Below are positions 13,728-22,199 of a stretch of DNA of 22,277 nt, piece after piece (the first letter of the stretch is position 1; each line of letters starts with the position of its first letter). Both the position numbers and the translations under genes were made by a program. Source of the stretch: an uncultured Lentisphaeria bacterium (GTDB lineage: Bacteria > Verrucomicrobiota > Lentisphaeria > Victivallales > UBA1829); assembly GCA_905211485.1 (NCBI GenBank), contig CAJMAW010000041.1, positions 1-22,277 of the forward strand, read 5' to 3'. The notes under the pieces are model-generated. The model was not told where the DNA came from. It did not search any database and was given only the letters and a program-made list of their open reading frames with translations.

Positions 13728-14858
13728 TCAGATCTTTCCTTTTTTCCCGGACTTTGCTTTTTTCGTCTTCGTCTTCCGGCACTGCGGACATTTTCCTCCG
13801 CTGCAATGGTTGCAGATGCCGTTCGGCATGTCACCATTTTCAAAATACATGCGGATGTTCCCGAGAGTGGTTTCCGCGATGTTCCGAATGGCCTCGTGCG
13901 TGAAGAATGCCTGATGAGAAGTGATGAGAACGTTCGGGAAGGTCATCAGACGGGCCAGGATGTCATCCTGAATGGCGGCGTCGGAGCGGTCTTCAAAGAA
14001 GTAATCGGTTTCCTCCTCGTAGACATCGAGTCCCGCGGAGCCGACCTGACCGGTCTTCAGCGCATTGATGAGAGCGGAGGAATCAATGAGTTTGCCCCTG
14101 CTGGTATTGATCAGCATGACGCCGTGCTTCATCATGGCGAGGGAAGAGGCGTTGATCATATGCAGATTGTCGGGAGTCAGCGGGCAATGCAGGGAAATGA
14201 CGTCGCTCTCCCTGTACAGGGTTTCCAGATTGACATATTCCATGTGCAGAGTTTTCGCGGCCTCCGCGTTCGGATAGACGTCATACGCGAGGATGCGGAC
14301 TCCGAAGCCCTGGAGCACGCCTGCAAAGGCCCGTCCGATCTTCCCCGTCCCGATGATGCCGACCGTCTTCCCATGGAGGTCAAACCCCAGGAATCCGTTG
14401 ATGGAAAAATTGTTTTCCCTGACCCGGCAGAAGGCCCGGTGCAACGAGCGGTTCAAGCAGAGCAGAAGCCCCAGTGAATACTCCGCCACGGCGTAGGGAG
14501 AATATTCAGGAACGCGCACCACGTCTATCCGTCCGGACGCCGCCGGAAGATCCACGTTGTTGTACCCCGCACAGCGCATCGCAATCAGGCGGATCCCGCG
14601 TTTGACCAGTCCTTCAATCGTTTCCGCCCCCAGATTGTCGTTCACGAATGCGCAGACGGCATCGGCGCCGTCCGCAACGGAAACTGTGTCCGGGCCCAGT
14701 TTCGCCTCGTGATACGAAATCTCGAAGCCGAAATCAGTGTTCAGGCTCTCAAAGGACTTCCGGTCATAAGGCTTGGTGTCGAAAAAAGCAATTTTCAGAA
14801 CCTTTGTTTTCCTGGTCTTCGCCGACGTTTCCGACTGAGAATTGGATTTGTTTTTCAT
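13728..14858 (-). CDS. D-lactate dehydrogenase-like D-2-hydroxyacid dehydrogenase with a Cys/Lys-rich tail
   Basis: The enzyme probably interconverts pyruvate and D-lactate with NADH. The product is 376 residues against about 330 for fermentative D-LDH. RCAGYNNVD (95-103) and YSPYAVAEY (119-127) are typical of the D-LDH branch. The NAD loop is GTGKIG (170-175); catalytic residues are Arg254 in NTSRG, a Glu in DVYEEE (278-283) and His315 in SHQAF. After the normal end near 345 comes an extra tail with Cys349, Cys352, Cys357 and Cys360 (CX2CX4CX2C) and about ten Lys. The first 20 residues are also an extension. The ATG at 14858 has GGGGGA ten bases upstream; ATG at 14879 would add seven residues. 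It lies downstream of the glycosyltransferase gene, with 156 bp between. Confidence 0.9.
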   Translation of the reverse strand: MKNKSNSQSETSAKTRKTKVLKIAFFDTKPYDRKSFESLNTDFGFEISYHEAKLGPDTVSVADGADAVCAFVNDNLGAETIEGLVKRGIRLIAMRCAGYNNVDLPAASGRIDVVRVPEYSPYAVAEYSLGLLLCLNRSLHRAFCRVRENNFSINGFLGFDLHGKTVGIIGTGKIGRAFAGVLQGFGVRILAYDVYPNAEAAKTLHMEYVNLETLYRESDVISLHCPLTPDNLHMINASSLAMMKHGVMLINTSRGKLIDSSALINALKTGQVGSAGLDVYEEETDYFFEDRSDAAIQDDILARLMTFPNVLITSHQAFFTHEAIRNIAETTLGNIRMYFENGDMPNGICNHCSGGKCPQCRKTKTKKAKSGKKGKI

Positions 14859-15009
14859 GGACGGGGTTCCCCCTTTCATTTTTTCCCGGGTTCGGGTGTT
14901 TTCTTTTGGACAAGAGGGGGAGCAGGGAAAAAATGTTCCTGCCCCTCCGGAAGAAGAGCCGGGAGAGAAGATAGCCCGGAGAAAAAGAAAATACAAGTTC
15001 CCCCAACGG

Positions 15010-15044
15010 AAAAATCACCGTCCTCCGGAAGAAAAGGGGGACGG
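15010..15044 (-). terminator. Candidate intrinsic terminator at the end of the glycosyltransferase gene
   Basis: On the minus strand CCGTCC (15044-15039) pairs with GGACGG (15023-15018) around a 15-nt loop. The TGA stop follows, then TTTTT (15014-15010). The stem overlaps the last codons and is only 6 bp, so the call is tentative. Confidence 0.35.
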
Positions 15045-17024
15045 GCCTTCCGGAAGATCGGAAAGGGAAATCACAAACTCACCAGGCATCACTTCTCCAT
15101 TCAGGGAAGATCGGCCGTAGTCACGCTGGAAATCCATTGCCAGCGCCGTCGCCTCATCATCGGCGACATTGGAAAAGGAAATCCGGTACATCATCTCCTC
15201 TCCACCATTCTCATTGACTTCCCCCCCCGCCCTTTCCAGAGGCCGAAGCGGAATGCGGACGACGTCCTCATAAGGCGCCGGCGCCTTCGGCACCAGCGTC
15301 ACCCGGTGCGACATCCCATTCACGGTCACGGTAAACTCGTTGTATCTGTAGGAAAAGAAATGGATTTCCAGAAAAAGCGGCTTCCCGGCGTCCGAAAAGG
15401 CGGCAGAGGCCTCTTCATGAAAATTTTTTGTCAGAAGAAGACCGCTTCGCACGGGAAGCATCCGCCATCCTCCCAGCATCAGGGGTCCGTTGTCATACAC
15501 ACGCCGTCCGCCGGAAAACTCCGCCCTCACTCCGTACGGACGGGCAGCGCGCATGACGGAGGGTTCCAGAAACACCCGGTAATAATCATACGCCAGAAGC
15601 GTCAGGAAGATCCCCCCGAGCAAAGCCCCCGTATTGAAAAGCAGTATCCGCCGGATACGCCGTTTCCGCAGATCCGAGAGCAAACAGGCCACCCACAGCG
15701 ACGCCGCAATACAGAGAAGTCCCAGACACGGGACCCGGAAACGCGCCAGAATATAAAACACCGCCGCCGCTCCCGCATACAGCACAATGAACAGCGTCAG
15801 CAGCAAAATCCCCTTCTTCATTGGAAGACGCGACAGCAGAAGCAGAAACGATGCGAGAGCAAGAATCACAATCAGCCACGTCGGAATGAACGCCGCGTCA
15901 AACCAGTCGCTTTTTGAGGCGTTCACCCCGAGCACCAGATTGTTCGGAATCTCCAGAGAATCCCAGAACAGCAGAAATTTCCGGAAGTACAGTTCCAGAA
16001 ACGCCAGAGGCTCTGAAAAAGCCCAGTCCGCAATCCTGCGGACAATCGCCGTTTCCGACTGATACGCCATCCAGTCCTTGTAAAGATCGGTATAGACCAG
16101 GTATCCCGGAGGAGCCTCCGGATTGTTCCCGAGCCCCAGCACGGTCGGTCCCGCGGTGCTGGGCCCGGAGAACCTCCCCAGCGCCAGACTGTTCCAGAGA
16201 ATGAACGGAAGCTGCACTAGAACCGAGGCAAGCAGAGTCAGTCCCCCGTAAAGCCACCCCCGCAGACGGAAGCTGCCCCCGTACAACGCCGCAAGAAACA
16301 TCAGCGGAGCAAAACACCATGAACTCCCCCTGGAAAGAATGGAAGCCCCCAGCACCATCCCCGCCGCAATCCAGAAAAACAGACTATGGCAGACGATTCC
16401 TTTCCCTTCTTCTGCTCCGGAAGAGCGCATTTTCCGCATTTCGCGCATTCCCCGCAGCGTCAGATAAAAAAGAAGCGTGATCCAGAAACACTGCTGGATT
16501 TCAATCAGCGCATACGGCACATAAAATACCAGCATGGTGGAAAACGCCGCAAGAAACGCCGCAGTCAGGCCGGCACGGCGGCCTTTCAGCAGCGCGGCGG
16601 AAAGACCGGCAAACCAGATGACTCCTCCCGCACAGAGCGTCTGCCCCAGGGCGGCAGCCCATGGAAGACTCGGGACAAAGATGGCAAAAAAAGGCAGAAA
16701 CACCGCAGAATAAAACGGCTGGTAGAAGAATGTCTCAGGCAGATTCCCAGAGAGAATTTCCTTCGCGAGTTTGAAATACGTCGCCATATCCGTTTCCAGC
16801 GGAGGTGATGACGCAAAAGGATCCGAAGCAATCACTTCCATCGAAAACAGCAGACGCAGGCCCATCCCCGCCAAAGTCAGGCCCCCGAGAAGCAGCGGAA
16901 AGGAAAAAAGGATACGGGAAAGGGAAAAACCGTAACTCCGCTCCTCCCCCGGACAGCGGACAGGATGCTTGCATTTCCCAGATCTTGTATTCCTGCTCAC
17001 TTTTTCGTCCTGCACTTTCTCCAC
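15015..17024 (-). CDS. GT-C type membrane glycosyltransferase (PMT/ArnT-like) with C-terminal soluble domain
   Basis: Such enzymes move a sugar from a polyprenyl-phosphate donor to a protein, lipid or glycan at the outer face of the inner membrane. The product is 669 residues. Roughly ten or more hydrophobic segments run from about 35 to 480. The first extracytoplasmic loop has SDPF (67-70) and ETDMATY (77-83) with acidic residues where GT-C catalytic Asp/Glu lie. RFRVP, before a late membrane segment, is a common GT-C feature. A soluble, beta-rich-looking domain of about 187 residues (483-669) follows. The start is GTG at 17024 with GGAG seven bases upstream; there is no ATG before the first membrane segment. 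Donor and acceptor are unknown. Confidence 0.82.
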   Translation of the reverse strand: MEKVQDEKVSRNTRSGKCKHPVRCPGEERSYGFSLSRILFSFPLLLGGLTLAGMGLRLLFSMEVIASDPFASSPPLETDMATYFKLAKEILSGNLPETFFYQPFYSAVFLPFFAIFVPSLPWAAALGQTLCAGGVIWFAGLSAALLKGRRAGLTAAFLAAFSTMLVFYVPYALIEIQQCFWITLLFYLTLRGMREMRKMRSSGAEEGKGIVCHSLFFWIAAGMVLGASILSRGSSWCFAPLMFLAALYGGSFRLRGWLYGGLTLLASVLVQLPFILWNSLALGRFSGPSTAGPTVLGLGNNPEAPPGYLVYTDLYKDWMAYQSETAIVRRIADWAFSEPLAFLELYFRKFLLFWDSLEIPNNLVLGVNASKSDWFDAAFIPTWLIVILALASFLLLLSRLPMKKGILLLTLFIVLYAGAAAVFYILARFRVPCLGLLCIAASLWVACLLSDLRKRRIRRILLFNTGALLGGIFLTLLAYDYYRVFLEPSVMRAARPYGVRAEFSGGRRVYDNGPLMLGGWRMLPVRSGLLLTKNFHEEASAAFSDAGKPLFLEIHFFSYRYNEFTVTVNGMSHRVTLVPKAPAPYEDVVRIPLRPLERAGGEVNENGGEEMMYRISFSNVADDEATALAMDFQRDYGRSSLNGEVMPGEFVISLSDLPEGPSPFSSGGR

Positions 17025-17324
17025 AATGGGCTCCGGGATCGGTTGAAGTGGAAGTGGAAAGAAAAGGCAGGTGTCTTCTTCGCCCCCCCTTCTCTTTTTC
17101 CGTTTTTGTGTTCCGTTCCCGTTTTGTAAATTCTGTTCCGTTTTTTCTGTTCAGGGGCCTGTTTTTTTCCCGTCTCCGCCCCCCTTTTTCCCGCGGCTTC
17201 CGGGAAGACGGGAGGGTGTGAAAGGCTTATGAAAAACATGAATCACACCCGCGCCCCGAATCCCGAATTGGAATCGCGTCAGACAGGGACTCTTCATGAC
17301 ATATCACGGAAAACCCGCCTCTGT

Positions 17325-17333
17325 ATTATATCA
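17325..17333 (-). promoter_or_regulatory. Extended -10 promoter candidate for the glycosyltransferase gene
   Basis: The minus strand has TGATATAAT, a perfect TGnTATAAT extended -10 with a consensus TATAAT. The -35 is poor (TTTCAA, 16 bp away), as is common with extended -10 promoters. The leader to the GTG start would be about 295 nt. Confidence 0.5.
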
Positions 17334-17362
17334 CAAAAAAAGCGCTTTGAAAAACAAATCTC

Positions 17363-17391
17363 TGGAAAAAAAACGGAAAACAAAGTATATT
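17363..17391 (+). promoter_or_regulatory. Candidate lepA promoter
   Basis: TGGAAA (17363-17368) and TATATT (17386-17391) are 17 bp apart. A start near 17398 gives a leader of about 42 nt to the lepA ATG. Confidence 0.45.
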
Positions 17392-17439
17392 ACGCGCCGG
17401 ATTCATTTCACGCAACGCATCTTCTGGAAAGATTCATAC

Positions 17440-19248
17440 ATGACAGAAATCAGCAGAATACGGAATTTTTCAATCATAGCCCATATCGACCACGGGAAAT
17501 CCACGCTTGCCGACCGTCTTCTGGAAGCCACCCACACCATTGAGCCGAGAGATCTCGTTCATGCCCAGCTGCTTGACGCCATGGATCTGGAACAGGAACG
17601 GGGCATCACCATCAAATCCCACCCCGTCCGCATGCTCTACTGCGCCCCGGACGGACTAGAATATGAACTGAACCTGATCGACACCCCGGGGCATGTGGAT
17701 TTCGCCTATGAAGTCAGCCGCTCCCTCTCCGCCTGCGAAGGCGCTCTGCTCGTAATCGACGCCACCCAGGGAGTGCAGGCCCAGACCGTGGCCAATGTGA
17801 ATCTGGCTTTCCGGCATAATCTGAAAATCATTCCGGTCATCAACAAGATTGATCTGCCCGCCGCCGACCCGGAAACCTGTTACGAGCAGATGGAGGAAAT
17901 CCTGGCCATCCCGCGGGAAGACGCCATCGCCGTCTCGGCAAAGGAAGGGATCGGCATTCCAAAAGTGCTGGAGGAAATCGTCAAACGCATTCCGCCTCCG
18001 AAAGACCGGAGCGCGGACGGAACGGCGGCACTGGTCTTCGATTCGATTTATGACGCCTACCGGGGAGTCGTCATCTATGTGCGCATGTTCGGGGGGACTC
18101 TGAAACGCGGGGACCGCCTCCGTCTGTTCAGCACAGGACTGGAAAGCGAAATCAAGGAAACTGGCGTGTTCACACCGGAAATGAAGGCCGTCCCGGGCCT
18201 CACGTCGGGTTCCGTGGGGTATCTGATCCCCAACATCAAGAGCCCTTCGGACGCAAGAATGGGAGACACCGTGACCGATGCGAAAAATCCCTGTTCCGAT
18301 CCGCTCCCCGGATTTCAGGAAATCAAGCCGATGGTCTTCAGCGGCATCTATCCGATCGACACGGCCGACTACGAACAGCTCAAATTCAGCATGGCCAAAC
18401 TCCAGCTGAACGACGCCGCCTTTGTATATCAGGCCGAAACCTCCGCGGCACTCGGATTCGGATTCCGCTGCGGATTCCTGGGGCTGCTCCACATGGAAAT
18501 CATTCAGGAACGTCTCCGCAGAGAGTACAACATGGACATCATCGCCACGTATCCGAGCGTGATCTACCACGTGTACATGAAGGGAGGCGGAATGATCCGG
18601 GTGGACAATCCGGTATTTCTTCCGGATCCCTCCGAAATCGAACGGATTGAGGAACCGGTCATTCACGCCCACATCATGTCGCCCAACCAGTATATCGGGG
18701 ACATCATGAATCTGGTCATGAGCAAGAGGGGTATCTGCACCAATACGGAAAGCGTGGACGGGAAACACGTCATGATCACCGCCCGTCTGCCCATGCATGA
18801 GATTCTCATCGACTTTCACGACAAACTCAAATCCATCACGCGCGGCTATGGAAGCATGGACTACGAACCCGCCGGATATCAGGCGGACAAGCTTGTGAAA
18901 CTGGATATCCTCGTGAACGGGGAACCCGTCGACGCCTTTTCCACAATCGTTCACACGGATCACGCCTACAGCCGCGGGAAAGCTCTTGTGGAACGTCTGG
19001 CGGAGGTCATTCCCCAGCAGATGTTCCAGATTGCCATTCAGGCCGCCGTCGGAGGGAAAATCATCGCGCGCGACACGGTGAAGGCACTCCGGAAAAACGT
19101 CATTGCCAAGTGTTACGGAGGCGATATCACGCGCAAGAGAAAACTGCTCGAAAAGCAGAAGGAAGGGAAAAAGCGAATGAAACAGATCGGACGCGTGAAC
19201 ATTCCTCAGGAAGCGTTTGTCGAAATTCTCAAATCCGGCAAGGAATAA
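17440..19248 (+). CDS. lepA: Elongation factor 4 (translational GTPase LepA)
   Basis: LepA/EF4 is a ribosome-bound GTPase that assists translation or ribosome assembly under stress. The product is 602 residues, against about 599 in E. coli. GTPase motifs are AHIDHGKST (14-22), the switch I segment EQERGITIKS (51-60), DTPGH (81-85) and NKID (135-138). Domain II and the EF-G-like domains follow. The C-terminal LepA-specific domain ends with AKCYGGDITRKRKLLEKQKE, a hallmark of the family. I start at the ATG at 17440 because the conserved protein begins there and GGAAAG lies eight bases upstream. The next gene, signal peptidase I, follows after 89 bp on the same strand; this lepA-lepB order is common in bacteria. 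Confidence 0.97.
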   Translation: MTEISRIRNFSIIAHIDHGKSTLADRLLEATHTIEPRDLVHAQLLDAMDLEQERGITIKSHPVRMLYCAPDGLEYELNLIDTPGHVDFAYEVSRSLSACEGALLVIDATQGVQAQTVANVNLAFRHNLKIIPVINKIDLPAADPETCYEQMEEILAIPREDAIAVSAKEGIGIPKVLEEIVKRIPPPKDRSADGTAALVFDSIYDAYRGVVIYVRMFGGTLKRGDRLRLFSTGLESEIKETGVFTPEMKAVPGLTSGSVGYLIPNIKSPSDARMGDTVTDAKNPCSDPLPGFQEIKPMVFSGIYPIDTADYEQLKFSMAKLQLNDAAFVYQAETSAALGFGFRCGFLGLLHMEIIQERLRREYNMDIIATYPSVIYHVYMKGGGMIRVDNPVFLPDPSEIERIEEPVIHAHIMSPNQYIGDIMNLVMSKRGICTNTESVDGKHVMITARLPMHEILIDFHDKLKSITRGYGSMDYEPAGYQADKLVKLDILVNGEPVDAFSTIVHTDHAYSRGKALVERLAEVIPQQMFQIAIQAAVGGKIIARDTVKALRKNVIAKCYGGDITRKRKLLEKQKEGKKRMKQIGRVNIPQEAFVEILKSGKE

Positions 19249-19265
19249 CCGGAGGAATAACCGGA
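19242..19265 (+). repeat. 12-bp perfect tandem duplication across the lepA stop
   Basis: GGAATAACCGGA occurs twice in direct succession (19242-19253 and 19254-19265). The first copy contains the lepA TAA stop. If the reading frame shifted or the stop were lost, the second copy would present the same TAA in frame, because the unit is 12 bp. Confidence 0.85.
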
Positions 19266-19337
19266 TAGATATACAGAAACCGCGCCGCCGCTCGGAAACG
19301 AACAGAACAGACGGATGCACAAGAGATACGGACCAGC

Positions 19338-20603
19338 ATGATGAACGCCGCGGAACAATGCAGACTTTTCTTCAGAAACCGGAAACTCAGAAGAAGATAC
19401 AAGGATCTTCTCCTTCTCGTGCGCCACACCCTGAAGGCGGATGACGATATCCTTTCCGACGCCAGACGCGAAAAACTCCGGGATCTCGACACCCGTCTCT
19501 CCGCAATGGGCGGCAAAAACCACCCCGCCCCCCCGGAGGAAGGGGAACTCGGGAGGATGGAAGCGGAATTTGATTCCCTCCTCCCGAGGAAAAGCTTTTT
19601 CTTCACCATGCGCGGATATCTGGATGTCCTGGCCGTGGCCGCGTCGGTGGCATTCGGGATCCGCGCGCTTTATCTGCAGCCGTTCCAGATTCCGACCAGC
19701 AGCATGCAGCCGACCCTGTTCGGAATCCATTACATCGACCGCAAGGAATCGGAACCGTACACATCTGCGCTGACCCGTTTTTTCAGGCCGCTGGGAGCCT
19801 CCGCGGCGAAAGTGGAAGTCAGGGAGGACGGATTCTTCCATTCGGGATTCCGGACCCGGAGCATTCCCGCAGGGGAAGTGATCGCAAATTTTCTCCGGGA
19901 CGGGAGCCTGTATCTGACGGGATCCGTGTTTCAGATCGGCGGAACCGTTTACGCGGTTCCGGGAATTCTCGGAAATCACATTCTGCCGTATCTGGATCCG
20001 GACGCATTGCTCAGGGAATATCGCGCAGGGGAGAATTTCTGTGACGGGTACGTGTCTTCGGGCGACCATCTGTTCGTGGACCGGGTATCCCTGCACTTCC
20101 GTCCGCTGCGCCGGGGCGATGTGATCGTCTTCAACACGGAAAACATTTCCTCTCCGACTCAGCCGATCGGGGGATACTACTACATCAAACGTCTTGCGGG
20201 ACTCCCCGGAGACACGCTGAAAATCACAGACGGAGTCCTGATGATCCGTCCCCGCGGCGAAAAAGATTTCCGAGCAGCGACAGATTTCTCAGACGCCTTC
20301 CGGAAAGTCTATTCCGGCCAGGGCGGATACGCCGGACACGGCGCTTCCGGGCTGCTGGCACCGAGCCGGGAAATCACAGTCCCGGACGACTCTCTCTTCG
20401 CCCTCGGAGACAACACCAGACACAGTCTCGACGGGCGCAACTGGGGGTTCATTCCCCGCCACAACATGATCGGACTGGCTCTGAACGTCTTTTGGCCGGT
20501 CTCCCGCCGCTGGGGTTTTGTCGATACGAAAGGCCCTCTGCCCGTGGATACGGTGATTCCGGAAAGCCCCTATCTGCAGAATCCCGCTATGCGCCTTCAG
20601 TAG
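19338..20603 (+). CDS. lepB: Signal peptidase I
   Basis: This membrane protease removes signal peptides from exported proteins on the outer face of the inner membrane. The product is 421 residues. An N-terminal cytoplasmic region of about 90 residues precedes one membrane segment (about 94-113). Box B is IPTSSMQPT (118-126) with nucleophile Ser122. Box C-like DHLFVDRV is at 243-250, the catalytic Lys284 lies in YYIKRLAGLPGD (281-292), and box E is GDNTRHSLDGRNWG (357-370). About 110 residues separate box B from box C, much more than in E. coli, although large insertions occur in PVC-group enzymes. The ATG at 19338 is followed directly by a second ATG; the ribosome site is weak (ACGGACC). It lies 89 bp after lepA and may be co-transcribed with it. 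Confidence 0.93.
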   Translation: MMNAAEQCRLFFRNRKLRRRYKDLLLLVRHTLKADDDILSDARREKLRDLDTRLSAMGGKNHPAPPEEGELGRMEAEFDSLLPRKSFFFTMRGYLDVLAVAASVAFGIRALYLQPFQIPTSSMQPTLFGIHYIDRKESEPYTSALTRFFRPLGASAAKVEVREDGFFHSGFRTRSIPAGEVIANFLRDGSLYLTGSVFQIGGTVYAVPGILGNHILPYLDPDALLREYRAGENFCDGYVSSGDHLFVDRVSLHFRPLRRGDVIVFNTENISSPTQPIGGYYYIKRLAGLPGDTLKITDGVLMIRPRGEKDFRAATDFSDAFRKVYSGQGGYAGHGASGLLAPSREITVPDDSLFALGDNTRHSLDGRNWGFIPRHNMIGLALNVFWPVSRRWGFVDTKGPLPVDTVIPESPYLQNPAMRLQ

Positions 20604-20638
20604 CGGAAGGCGTCTTCTCCTTCCGGATTCCCGTTTTT
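20604..20638 (+). terminator. Candidate intrinsic terminator of the lepA-lepB unit
   Basis: CGGAAGG (20604-20610) and CCTTCCG (20619-20625) form a perfect 7-bp stem with an 8-nt loop directly after the lepB stop. TTTTT follows at 20634-20638, eight bases after the stem, which is later than ideal. Confidence 0.45.
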
Positions 20639-20785
20639 CCCTTCCCCCATCCTTCCCTGCATCATGGTGCGGAAGAGGAGGAATTCTCCCTTTTCTCCCC
20701 CCCGACACAGGAAGAGAGCGCGGGAAACAGCAGAAAGGATCCAAGGATAAAAAACGGGGAAACGGGGAAAAATCCCTTTTTTCCT

Positions 20786-20824
20786 CGGAAAAGATCTTGT
20801 TTCCGGTAACGCCAGATGTATCTT
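20786..20824 (+). promoter_or_regulatory. Weak promoter candidate with an overlapping inverted repeat, upstream of the oxidoreductase gene
   Basis: TTGTTT (20797-20802) and TATCTT (20819-20824) are 16 bp apart. CGGAAA (20786-20791) and TTTCCG (20800-20805) form an inverted repeat over the -35. Both are weak matches; the leader to the ATG would be about 65 nt. Confidence 0.3.
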
Positions 20825-20894
20825 TATATGTTTCATGGATTTTTCCATCCAGGCATCAACAAACGTAAAACCATGTTTTTTTAAGGATGAAGAA

Positions 20895-22118
20895 ATGGCA
20901 AGGAAAACAGTCAAATCCAATGATGAATTGAGAATCGGCGTGATCGGGGCGGGGGGCCGCGGGAGGCTGGCACAGTCGGCACACAAACCGGGCAACGGAT
21001 CGCGGGTGGTCGCACTCTGCGATGTGCGCAGCGAAGTGTTCAAGGACTGGCAGGAATTCGTCGGGGCAAAAGAAAAACTCTTCCTGACGGACGACTACAG
21101 GAAACTCCTGGAACGCAAGGATGTCGACGCAGTCTTTGTCACTGCTCCCGACTACCTGCATGAGGAATTCGCCCTGGCGGCGCTGGAAGCGGGCAAGGCG
21201 GTCTATCTCGAAAAGCCCATGACCATCACCATCGAAGGGTGCGACAAGGTTCTTGAAACAGCAAAGAAAACAGGCTCCAGACTTTTCGTCGGCCACAACA
21301 TGCGCCATATGGACTTCATCATCAAGATGAAGGAACTCATTGAAGCCGGAACCATCGGGAATCTTCAGACGGTCTGGTGCCGCCATTTCATCAATTACGG
21401 CGGAGACGCCTACTTCAAGGACTGGCATTCCGAACAGAAATACACCACAGGACTCCTGCTGCAGAAAGGCGCCCATGACATCGACGTCATCCACTGGCTT
21501 TCCGGCGGTTTCACGAAACGGGTGGTGGGCATGGGCAGACTTTCCGTCTACAACCGCTGCAAAAACCGCCGCAAGGCATCCGAACGCGGGAACGCATCCT
21601 GGAGCCAGTACAACTGGCCGCCCCTCTCGCAGAAGGGCATCTCCCCGGTCATCGATGTCGAAGACGAAAGCACCCTCATGATGCAGCTCGACAACGGCGT
21701 CCTCGCCAACTACATGCAGTGCCATTACGCTCCCGACGCATGCAGAAACTACACCTTCATCGGCGACGCCGGAAGAATTGAAAACATCGACGAACGAAGA
21801 ATCGCCATCTACACCACCCGCTGCGGATTCGGTGATCCGGACACCATCATCCGGATGCCTCCCACCGTCGGTGGTCATGGCGGTGCGGATCCCGATATCG
21901 TCGCGTCCTTCGTCACGTTTGCCAAGGGCGAAGGAAGCATCCCGAGCAATTCACCCATCGCGGCAAGAAATTCGGTCGCAGCCGGAGTCCTCGGGTCCTA
22001 CTCCATCCGGAACGGCAATGTCCCCATGGACGTGCCCCCGCCGGATCCCGATCTCGTCAAATACTTCAACAACGGACAGAAAAAAGCCTCCGTCAGAAAA
22101 CGAAGACAACGAAAATAA
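20895..22118 (+). CDS. Gfo/Idh/MocA-family oxidoreductase
   Basis: These NAD(P)-dependent enzymes oxidise or reduce a hydroxyl of a sugar, inositol or related compound. The product is 407 residues. The Rossmann loop is GVIGAGGRGR (15-24). EKPM carries the conserved catalytic Lys, and GAHDIDVIHWL matches the family's catalytic His-containing helix. The ATG at 20895 has AAGGA seven bases upstream. There is no Tat signal, so it is cytoplasmic. The C-terminus ends in a basic tail (KKASVRKRRQRK). The gene stands alone after the lepA-lepB unit, and its 3' end is faced by a cobalamin riboswitch on the opposite strand. The substrate cannot be told from sequence. Confidence 0.92.
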   Translation: MARKTVKSNDELRIGVIGAGGRGRLAQSAHKPGNGSRVVALCDVRSEVFKDWQEFVGAKEKLFLTDDYRKLLERKDVDAVFVTAPDYLHEEFALAALEAGKAVYLEKPMTITIEGCDKVLETAKKTGSRLFVGHNMRHMDFIIKMKELIEAGTIGNLQTVWCRHFINYGGDAYFKDWHSEQKYTTGLLLQKGAHDIDVIHWLSGGFTKRVVGMGRLSVYNRCKNRRKASERGNASWSQYNWPPLSQKGISPVIDVEDESTLMMQLDNGVLANYMQCHYAPDACRNYTFIGDAGRIENIDERRIAIYTTRCGFGDPDTIIRMPPTVGGHGGADPDIVASFVTFAKGEGSIPSNSPIAARNSVAAGVLGSYSIRNGNVPMDVPPPDPDLVKYFNNGQKKASVRKRRQRK

Positions 22119-22142
22119 AACTGTATTATACCACATACAGTT
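22111..22142 (-). terminator. Minus-strand intrinsic terminator downstream of the cobalamin riboswitch
   Basis: On the minus strand AACTGTAT (22142-22135) pairs perfectly with ATACAGTT (22126-22119) around an 8-nt loop. TTATTTTC follows directly (22118-22111). The plus strand has no T-run after the stem, so the signal works for minus-strand transcripts. The T-tail overlaps the stop codon of the oxidoreductase gene. The loop also contains TGGTATAAT, an extended -10-like box, so an antisense promoter is an alternative reading. Confidence 0.55.
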
Positions 22143-22199
22143 CTGTGATCCATTTCGTACTGCCAATTCCTCGTGGCCTGAACTTTTTCGTTCCTGTAC

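Larger units (their letters stand above)
17025..17439. other. 415-bp divergent intergenic region between the glycosyltransferase gene and lepA
   Basis: It holds the two candidate promoters (17325-17333 minus, 17363-17391 plus). It also has three near-copies of TGTTCCGTT between about 17108 and 17150 and a perfect 10-bp palindrome AAAGCGCTTT at 17339-17348 between the promoters. No coding sequence here is convincing; the lepA frame is open upstream to 17296, but the conserved protein starts at 17440. Confidence 0.55.

Noticed and set aside
17229..17543. 104-codon open frame overlapping the start of lepA
   Set aside because: Its second half is lepA in another frame and its first half lies in the promoter region.
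17656..19320. 554-codon open frame on the minus strand opposite lepA
   Set aside because: It is antisense to lepA and rich in His, Asp and Val, a usual shadow of a strongly coding strand.
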